10,935 nt of DNA from Dehalococcoidia bacterium UBA6808. Lineage in GTDB: Bacteria; Chloroflexota; Dehalococcoidia; GIF9; UBA5629. Both the position numbers and the translations under genes were made by a program. The notes below the pieces were generated by a model. That model saw only the letters and a program-made list of their open reading frames with translations, was not told the DNA's origin and did not search any database. This document shows, piece by piece, positions 6,636 to 10,935 of this stretch. The stretch spans positions 1 through 10,935 of the forward strand of contig DKFA01000111.1 of NCBI GenBank assembly GCA_002452695.1, in the 5' to 3' direction. Each line of letters starts with the position of its first letter. The first letter of the stretch is position 1.

Positions 6636-7352
6636 TCAGGCGCTGCGTTTAAACCAGCTATGGCGCAGGGCGTAACAGTACCAGCGCAGGTAGCCGGGCA
6701 GCCATTTCATGGTCTGGAAGCGCGATTTGCCGGACCTGCGCGCCCGCCAGGAGGCGGGCAGCTCGGCGATGCGGCCGCCGCCGGCAAAGGCCTTGACCAG
6801 TATCTCCATGCCCACCTCGAACCCGCCCCGGCTCTCGATGCTGATCTGCCTGAGCAGGCTGACGCGGTACATCTTGAAGCTGTTGGAGACGTCGTGGGTG
6901 GGTATGCCGGTGAGCACGTGCAGGCTGATCCCCGCCGTCCAGGTCATCATCTTCTTGATCAGCGGTCCGCCGGTCTGCCGGCCCCCTTTCATGTAGCGGG
7001 AGCCGCAGACCAGGTCGTAGCCTTCGTTGAGCTTGCTGAACATGGCATCCACGATGCCGATATCGTCCGAGCTGTCGGCCATCACGACCAGCGCGGCGCC
7101 CTCGCGGCACCTGTCCAGGCCGGTGCGGATGGCGTTGAGCGCGCCCGTCCCGTAGGCGTTTTTCACCAGGCTGATGTTGCCGGCGCGGCGGGTTTCAATA
7201 TATCTGCGGGCCGCAGGCAGCGTGCTGTCCTCATCGAAATCGTAGACGATCTGGATGGTGTGGGGAGCGCTGACTTTGGCGGCTATTTCGTCCAGCGTGC
7301 CGGCGATGTTGTCCGCTTCGTTGTAGACGGGTATGACGATCTGGAGAAGCAT
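6636..7352 (-). CDS. Family 2 glycosyltransferase (DPM1-like, GT-A fold)
   Basis: The product is 238 aa and likely transfers a sugar from a nucleotide donor, often to a polyprenyl-phosphate carrier, at the cytoplasmic face of the membrane. Seen motifs are VIPVYNEADNI (6-16), the acidic YDFDEDST (37-44), the metal/nucleotide-site region VVMADSSDD (89-97), GSRYMKGG (117-124), GGFEVGMEILVKA (176-188) and the basic RRSGKSRFQ (205-213). MADSSDD replaces the usual DAD-type triad; I believe this is a known subtype rather than a defect. There is no membrane helix, so it resembles short DPM1-type enzymes that work with a separate GtrA-like protein, and one is encoded at the head of this operon. The start lies 5 nt after the epimerase stop; the SD is poor, suggesting translational coupling. 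Donor and acceptor cannot be read from sequence. Confidence 0.88.
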   Translation of the reverse strand: MLLQIVIPVYNEADNIAGTLDEIAAKVSAPHTIQIVYDFDEDSTLPAARRYIETRRAGNISLVKNAYGTGALNAIRTGLDRCREGAALVVMADSSDDIGIVDAMFSKLNEGYDLVCGSRYMKGGRQTGGPLIKKMMTWTAGISLHVLTGIPTHDVSNSFKMYRVSLLRQISIESRGGFEVGMEILVKAFAGGGRIAELPASWRARRSGKSRFQTMKWLPGYLRWYCYALRHSWFKRSA

Positions 7353-7357
7353 GTTGT

Positions 7358-8377
7358 TTATATGCCGCCCAGCTTTATCTGGGCATCGATCCAGGGTATG
7401 ATCTCATCGAGCGCCTGGGACAGCGGGGTTGCGGCCTCAAAGCCCAGCAGCCGGCGGGCTTTTTCTACGTCGGCAACCCTTTTTTGCACGTCGTAGATAT
7501 AGGGCGGGTCGGAGGTGCAGGAAAAGGGCCTGTCGCCGTGTATCTTACGCCAGATCATCTCCGCCAGCTCGAGCACGGTGGTGGCGACCGGGGTGGAGAT
7601 GTTGAAATCTTCGTTGACGGCGGCCTCCTTTTCGATGCACAGGCGGATGCCGCGGGCAACGTCGCCGCCGTAGGTGTAGCACCTGATCTGCTGCCCCGAG
7701 CCGAGGATGTGGAGCGGCGACTGCTCCTTGAGTATCTTGTAGACGAGATCGGGGACGACATGGCTCATGGCCAGCCTGACATTGCCCGACATGATGCCCC
7801 TGTCATTGAGGGCGCGCTTTTCTCCCACGCCGATGACGTTGAAGGGCCTGGCGATGGTGTAGGGCAGGCGGTACTGCTCCCAGGCGCCCCTGGCGAAATA
7901 TTCGCAGGCCAGCTTCTGGAATCCGTAGGTTGAGCTGGGCGGCGGGCAGCGCAACTGTTCGCCTTCGGGCGTGGGGAAAATGCGGGCGTTCTCGAAGACC
8001 ATGGAAGATGAGACCACAATGATGCGCCGCAGGCGTTTTTCCTGATGCGCCCAGATGGCAGCATCGAAGCTGGAGGCGGTGATGCGCTCGTTCTCGGCCA
8101 GCAGGTCGTAGGCCAGCTCGTGGAACAGGGCGATGCCGCCGATGGTGGCGGCGTTGGCCACGAACATGTCGCAGCCGGCGATCAGGTCTTTCATCAGGGC
8201 CGTGTCCTTTACGTCGCCCTGCGCGAAATGGTAGCGAGGATGGTTGTCGTAGCTCTTGGTCAGCCGCCCGTACTTGGAGAAGTTATCCAGCCCGACTACC
8301 TCGTGACCGTGTTCCAGCAGCTCCTCCACCAGGTATCCGCCGACGAAACCCGCCGACCCGGTCACAAGTATTTTCAT
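7358..8377 (-). CDS. NAD-dependent nucleotide-sugar epimerase/dehydratase (extended SDR)
   Basis: The product is 339 aa, a normal length for the family. The N-terminal Rossmann motif GSAGFVG (residues 7-13) binds NAD(P). Asp31 after the second strand (VVGLDNFSKYG) suggests NAD. The catalytic set is Ser123-125 (VVSSSMVF) and Tyr151-x3-Lys155 (STYGFQK). The C-terminal part (ARPFNVIGVG, GSGQQIRCYTYGGDVARG) is the sugar-nucleotide-binding lobe. It probably epimerises, dehydrates or decarboxylates a UDP- or GDP-sugar. Acting after the adjacent dehydrogenase, a UDP-uronate-type substrate is a reasonable inference. Its ATG overlaps the dehydrogenase stop by 4 nt (ATGA) with GGAG 4 nt upstream, so the two are translationally coupled. 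Exact substrate is not determinable. Confidence 0.9.
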   Translation of the reverse strand: MKILVTGSAGFVGGYLVEELLEHGHEVVGLDNFSKYGRLTKSYDNHPRYHFAQGDVKDTALMKDLIAGCDMFVANAATIGGIALFHELAYDLLAENERITASSFDAAIWAHQEKRLRRIIVVSSSMVFENARIFPTPEGEQLRCPPPSSTYGFQKLACEYFARGAWEQYRLPYTIARPFNVIGVGEKRALNDRGIMSGNVRLAMSHVVPDLVYKILKEQSPLHILGSGQQIRCYTYGGDVARGIRLCIEKEAAVNEDFNISTPVATTVLELAEMIWRKIHGDRPFSCTSDPPYIYDVQKRVADVEKARRLLGFEAATPLSQALDEIIPWIDAQIKLGGI

Positions 8378-9588
8378 AATTCTCCGCCTGCCTTGCCGTA
8401 TAAGTTCCAGATGTCCACCAGGATTTTGTCCTCGGGGATGGCCAGTTTGCGGTAAACCTTGTGCGGCGTGGCCAGGATGATTATATCGGATAATTGTACC
8501 AGCTTTTCCGCGCTGATGAAATAATCGCGTTTGACATATGGATCGGAGCAGTAGACCCTGCCGGCCGACATCTCAAGTATCTTCTTGAGCTTGAACGATA
8601 ACGAATCGCGCTCGTCGTCCGATCCGGCCTTGAAGGCCATGCCCAATATGCCGACAGCACGGCCCTTCAGGCCCGGGTCATCCCCCTCCCCCCGGCACTG
8701 CATTTTAAGCTTGTCTACGATGTAGTTGGGCAGGCCTTCGTTGATCAGCATGGCGGAATGCCCCAGGAAATAGTTGTTGTTGCTGAAGGCGCTCAACTGC
8801 ATGGTGTCTTTGAACAGGCAGGGTCCGGCGGCAAAGCCGGGCCGGGGCAGGCCCTGCGTGCGGGGATAATGGTATGTCATGGCGTGGTATATGCGGTAGT
8901 AGTCGATGTTGTAGCGGTCGGCCAGCATGTAGAACTGGTTGGCTACGGCGAACTGGATGTAGCGCCAGTTGTTGGTGAAGAGCTTGGCCAGCTCGGCCTC
9001 GACCGGCTCTGTGACGATGATGTCCCCGGTCAGCCGGCGGAACAGCCGGGAGACTTCCTCGACGGATTTTTTATCGAAGCCGCTGACTATCTGGGGCAGT
9101 CCGGCCAGCTCCTCCAGCGCCCGGCCCTCGGCGATGCGCTCGGGGCAGAAGGTAAGACGCACCTTCGCGCCTTTGCGCTTGAGGTAGCTGCGGATGTTTT
9201 CGGTCGCGCCGGGATAGACGGTGCTGCGGAGGATGATGTGCTGGCCTTCGACCAGGTATCTATGGATGTCGTCGAAGAACGATATCATATCGGCGAAGCG
9301 GGGGTTGAGGTGCTCTTCCACCGGGGTGCCGATGGTTACTACCACGAATCTGGCCCGGCCGATATCCTGGGGGTCGTCGGTGGCCGTCAGGTTCTTGCCG
9401 GCGACTTTTTTCAGCAGCCTGGCGCAGCCCTTTTCCGCAAAGGGCATAACGCCGGAGCGCACCATTTGAAGCCTGGACTTATCTAAATCATAGACTGCCA
9501 CCTGCAGGCCTTTGCCGGCAAAGGCGATGGCGAGGGGCAGCCCCACCCTGCCGCAGCCGCCAATTATACAGACATCGAATTTGAACAT
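8374..9588 (-). CDS. UDP-sugar 6-dehydrogenase (UDP-glucose/GDP-mannose dehydrogenase family)
   Basis: The product is 404 aa. It should oxidise C6 of a nucleotide sugar to a uronate in two NAD+-dependent steps. Residues 10-16 carry the NAD motif GGCGRVG, and VVVTIGTPV (82-90) closes the nucleotide domain. The central motifs are FCPERIAEG (147-155) and AELAKLFTNNWRY with Lys202 and Asn206. The catalytic thiol is Cys257 in GPCLFKDT, with Lys260 and Asp261. The C-terminal UDP-binding domain starts near 310 with VGILGMAFKAGSDDERDS. The general form resembles the WecC (UDP-ManNAc dehydrogenase) branch as much as Ugd, so the substrate is left open. GGAG sits 9 nt before the ATG, only 3 nt beyond the GtrA stop codon. 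All expected catalytic residues are present, so the enzyme looks functional. Confidence 0.92.
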   Translation of the reverse strand: MFKFDVCIIGGCGRVGLPLAIAFAGKGLQVAVYDLDKSRLQMVRSGVMPFAEKGCARLLKKVAGKNLTATDDPQDIGRARFVVVTIGTPVEEHLNPRFADMISFFDDIHRYLVEGQHIILRSTVYPGATENIRSYLKRKGAKVRLTFCPERIAEGRALEELAGLPQIVSGFDKKSVEEVSRLFRRLTGDIIVTEPVEAELAKLFTNNWRYIQFAVANQFYMLADRYNIDYYRIYHAMTYHYPRTQGLPRPGFAAGPCLFKDTMQLSAFSNNNYFLGHSAMLINEGLPNYIVDKLKMQCRGEGDDPGLKGRAVGILGMAFKAGSDDERDSLSFKLKKILEMSAGRVYCSDPYVKRDYFISAEKLVQLSDIIILATPHKVYRKLAIPEDKILVDIWNLYGKAGGEL

Positions 9589-9591
9589 GTG

Positions 9592-10062
9592 TCAGATCTC
9601 CTTTTGGCGAAAGATCAATGTATCGTAAAGCGCGAAGTTGATGGAGGCGGCCAGCGCTATCCCGATGGCGGCGTTGAGTATGTAGTGCGCGCCGGCCATC
9701 TGCAGGAAGAAGAACAGCGCGATCCGCAGCAGCAGTGTGCTGCCGATGGCGACGTGGAATTTGAGCAACTGCCAGGCAAGCCGGCGGCCGTATTCCCTGC
9801 GGCGGTCCTGCCAGGTGAAGGCCCTGCTCATGAAGAAGTTGTAGACGACGGCAATTTCCATGCTGATGAAGTTGGCGATATTTTCGCCCAGGGGCGTGCC
9901 CAGGCCGCAATAAGCTACCAGCAGGTAGAGCAGAAGCAGGTTGAGCAGGACGGCGGAGCCGGAGACGAGGACGAACTTGATCAGGGAGGCAGGGTGTTTC
10001 AGCTTGTCCAGGATAAAATCCCGGACGGTCTGGAAGCGCGTTTTGATCGGCAGGGGTTTCAT
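9592..10062 (-). CDS. GtrA-family membrane protein
   Basis: The product is 156 aa with four predicted membrane helices (about 27-50, 62-80, 101-122 and 127-148) and a basic loop between the second and third (SRAFTWQDRRREYGRR). GtrA proteins are small integral membrane proteins thought to help move polyprenyl-phosphate-linked sugars across the cytoplasmic membrane. Conserved-looking features are VSGSAVLLNLLLLYLL, YNFFMSRAFTW and ALYDTLIF. It is the first gene of the four-gene operon and is followed 3 nt later by the dehydrogenase. The family 2 glycosyltransferase at the other end is the usual GtrA partner. AGGGG lies 5 nt before the ATG. The transporter role is known for the family; the sugar carried here is not known. 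Confidence 0.9.
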   Translation of the reverse strand: MKPLPIKTRFQTVRDFILDKLKHPASLIKFVLVSGSAVLLNLLLLYLLVAYCGLGTPLGENIANFISMEIAVVYNFFMSRAFTWQDRRREYGRRLAWQLLKFHVAIGSTLLLRIALFFFLQMAGAHYILNAAIGIALAASINFALYDTLIFRQKEI

Positions 10063-10072
10063 TTTCGCCCCT

Positions 10073-10101
10073 ATTAAAGCTGATAATCCGGATTATTGCA
10101 A
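10073..10101 (-). promoter_or_regulatory. Candidate promoter with a 14-bp palindrome for the sugar operon
   Basis: On the minus strand TTGCAA (10096-10101), a 17-nt spacer and TTTAAT (10073-10078) form a plausible sigma70-type pair (4 of 6 and 5 of 6 matches). The perfect palindrome ATAATCCGGATTAT (10083-10096) fills most of the spacer, a classic repressor position. The predicted start site is only 3-4 nt before the ATG at 10062, leaving an almost leaderless mRNA. Either translation is leaderless-like or the real promoter lies further upstream. Confidence 0.4.
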
Positions 10102-10127
10102 CAGGGGGACCGCCGGTCATGTATATT

Positions 10128-10141
10128 TGCGTGTCAACGCA
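10128..10141. repeat. Small inverted repeat TGCGT-GTCA-ACGCA
   Basis: A perfect 5-bp inverted repeat with a 4-nt centre lies between the sugar-operon promoter and the transposase remnant. It may belong to the old element end or be a protein-binding site. It is too short to be decisive. Confidence 0.25.
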
Positions 10142-10167
10142 CATAAAAATGTTACTGAGGGAGAATC

Positions 10168-10348
10168 ATGCCGAGCGACGAAAGGATGAACATAAACGAA
10201 CGAAGAAAATACCTGAAACTGGTTCGGTCGAGGTATGTCCAATCGGGGAGAAAGGAACGTAGCCGATTACTGACTGATTTAGTTCAGTTATTAGCCTGAC
10301 AAGACACTAGCTAAGCTGGGGCTAGTCGGACAAGTGAGATTGATGTAA
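10168..10348 (+). pseudogene. Transposase/integrase remnant with internal deletion
   Basis: On the plus strand GGGAG lies 4 nt before an ATG at 10168 that opens 43 codons to a TGA at 10297-10299. The peptide contains MNINERRKYLKLVRSRYV and GRKERSRLLTDL, which I recognise as the start of a family of DDE/rve-type integrase-transposases with an N-terminal helix-turn-helix. Full-length members are several hundred residues. A second reading frame immediately after (10298-10348) gives DKTLAKLGLVGQVRLM and a stop, and looks like a transposase C-terminus. The simplest reading is that an internal deletion removed the catalytic core and left both ends joined out of frame. No convincing long terminal inverted repeats are visible. 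It is the only plus-strand gene trace, and it lies between the sugar operon and hicBA. The N-terminal match is fairly convincing; the C-terminal assignment is inference. Confidence 0.55.
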
Positions 10349-10355
10349 ACAGTTG

Positions 10356-10580
10356 CTACAGTTGTAGCCATTCTTCCCTCGAGATTTCAAGTTGATTGAT
10401 AATCTCATGAATAACCCCTATGCTTACATCCTTGTCTTTGTGCATCGGTATCGGAATTATTTTGCCGCTCTCAGGGTGATACATCCTCACGTGCTTTCCG
10501 CCTGGAATGGAACCGCTGAAGCCCAGTTTCTTGAGCTTGCGAACTACCTCCTCAGGTTTGAGAGGAGCTAATTTGGACAT
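10356..10580 (-). CDS. hicA: HicA-type mRNA interferase toxin
   Basis: The product is 74 aa, normal for HicA, a small double-stranded-RNA-binding-fold toxin that cleaves mRNA. Seen are the N-terminal helix region LKPEEVVRKLKKLGF (7-21), the Gly-Gly-Lys-His turn with putative catalytic His30 in PGGKHVRMYHP, the strand GKIIPIPMHKDKDV and a C-terminal helix ending in EISREEWLQL. Its start lies inside the antitoxin gene (29-nt overlap, different frame) with GAGG 6 nt upstream, so translation is coupled to hicB. The order is antitoxin first, the reverse of the classical hicAB layout but known in other hicBA loci. All recognisable toxin features are present, so it is probably intact. Confidence 0.88.
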   Translation of the reverse strand: MSKLAPLKPEEVVRKLKKLGFSGSIPGGKHVRMYHPESGKIIPIPMHKDKDVSIGVIHEIINQLEISREEWLQL

Positions 10581-10830
10581 CTTTTTCCTCTATAGCTACC
10601 CCCTCCAGGCGAGGTATCTCCAGCCCAACCTGAAGAGCAAGGAGAATATTCCCTTCTATCACCTCCCTCAAGTTATCCCTTGCCTCATCAAAGGAATCGC
10701 CCTCGGCAAAAAATCCCTGTGCGCCTGGCACTTTGACAACTACCACTCCATTTTCATCCTTATAATATTCTGCCTTATGCATTGCCTCTTCAACATAATG
10801 ATGCAATGAGAACGTCTTTATCTTTGCCAT
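10552..10830 (-). CDS. hicB: HicB-type antitoxin
   Basis: The product is 92 aa. It neutralises HicA through a degraded-RNase-H-like domain: YYKDENGVVVVKVPGAQGFFAEGDSFDEARDNL... The hallmark is the Gly-Asp-Ser/Thr-xx-Glu-Ala turn (GDSFDEARDNL) followed by a helix (REVIEGNILLALQ) and LEIP. The N-terminal FSLHHYVEEAMHKAEYY is typical of a HicB subgroup. The C-terminal 20 residues are short and polar, with no evident helix-turn-helix or ribbon-helix-helix domain, so autoregulation through HicB's own DNA binding is doubtful. SD sequences (GGAG and AAGGA) lie just before the ATG. It is the first gene of the pair. Confidence 0.85.
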   Translation of the reverse strand: MAKIKTFSLHHYVEEAMHKAEYYKDENGVVVVKVPGAQGFFAEGDSFDEARDNLREVIEGNILLALQVGLEIPRLEGVAIEEKDVQISSSQT

Positions 10831-10849
10831 AGGTCCTTCTCCGCTTTAA

Positions 10850-10858
10850 ATTATATCA
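10850..10858 (-). promoter_or_regulatory. Extended -10 promoter of hicBA
   Basis: TGATATAAT on the minus strand matches the extended -10 consensus TGnTATAAT perfectly. The predicted start site is about 10843, giving a 13-nt leader that contains the complete SD region. No good -35 box lies at 16-18 nt upstream, which fits an extended -10 promoter. Confidence 0.55.
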
Positions 10859-10885
10859 CAAACTGCCCGCCCTTCATGTTGCCAT

Positions 10886-10935
10886 ATTCACTCATCTAAA
10901 ATGTTACCGGGTAGGGTATGATTCACTCAGATAAA
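10886..10935. repeat. Imperfect 15-bp direct repeat at the right edge
   Basis: ATTCACTCATCTAAA (10886-10900) recurs as ATTCACTCAGATAAA (10921-10935), a 35-bp period with 2 mismatches. It lies upstream of hicBA and runs to the window edge, so a longer array or a regulatory site cannot be excluded. No gene is seen in 10861-10935. Confidence 0.4.

Noticed and set aside
7050..7090. Broken metal-binding motif (MADSSDD) in the glycosyltransferase
   Set aside because: Acidic residues are retained and I recall a GT2 subgroup with MADGSDD-type motifs next to the same partner genes, so this looks like a subtype rather than an inactive enzyme.
6516..7496. 326-aa plus-strand open frame
   Set aside because: It is antisense to the clear glycosyltransferase and the end of the epimerase gene, has skewed Ala/Asp/Gly/His-rich composition and no recognisable domain. 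It is a shadow of GC-rich codons on the other strand.
8758..9486. 242-aa plus-strand open frame
   Set aside because: Fully antisense to the UDP-sugar dehydrogenase, which has all catalytic motifs; no motif or plausible start site of its own.
10132..10137. TTGACA upstream of the GtrA gene as a -35 box
   Set aside because: The hexamer 17 nt downstream is GGCGGT and no acceptable -10 exists at 16-18 nt.

Overview
The window reads as a bacterial chromosome segment of roughly mid-50s % GC. It carries a run of exported cell-surface proteins, a compact nucleotide-sugar/glycosyl-transfer operon and a small accessory edge. Every convincing gene is on the minus strand; the only plus-strand coding trace is a decayed transposase. 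Signal peptides, Shine-Dalgarno (SD) sites and sigma70-like -10 boxes show that it is bacterial. The mix of Ig-like/CARDB surface proteins with GWN-type C-terminal domains, and the HicB subtype, recall Chloroflexota (Dehalococcoidia-like) genomes. That placement is an impression from protein style, not a demonstrated fact.

Region 1 (1-6186, minus) encodes four exported proteins. In transcription order these are: a 772-aa Ig-like surface protein with two GWN modules (3868-6186) followed by a strong hairpin terminator; a 491-aa membrane-anchored protein with two duplicated Ig-like domains, a Ser/Thr linker and a CARDB-like domain (2249-3724); a small secreted protein of unknown function with its own candidate promoter (1596-2120); and, 33 bp further on, a secreted C39-like cysteine peptidase with a C-terminal array of 40-residue DxNxDG repeats that runs off the left edge (1-1562). 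The two outermost repeats are almost identical in DNA.

Region 2 (6305-6560) holds a 55-aa ribbon-helix-helix regulator with an extended -10 promoter, a CATGTG direct repeat near its predicted start site and a leader hairpin.

Region 3 (6636-10062, minus) is a tight four-gene operon transcribed in the order GtrA-family membrane protein, UDP-sugar dehydrogenase, extended-SDR epimerase/dehydratase, family 2 glycosyltransferase. The junctions are +3, -4 and +5 nt. Together they look like a module that makes an oxidised/epimerised nucleotide sugar and transfers or flips a lipid-linked sugar, plausibly for surface polysaccharide or glycoprotein.

Region 4 (10063-10935) contains the operon promoter region with a perfect 14-bp palindrome, a plus-strand transposase remnant in which an N-terminal and a probable C-terminal piece are joined by an internal deletion, and a hicBA toxin-antitoxin pair in antitoxin-first order. 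I found no clearly new defence or biosynthetic system. The most interesting leads are the repeat-tailed peptidase with its co-transcribed partner, the miniature transposase relic, and several operator-like repeats.
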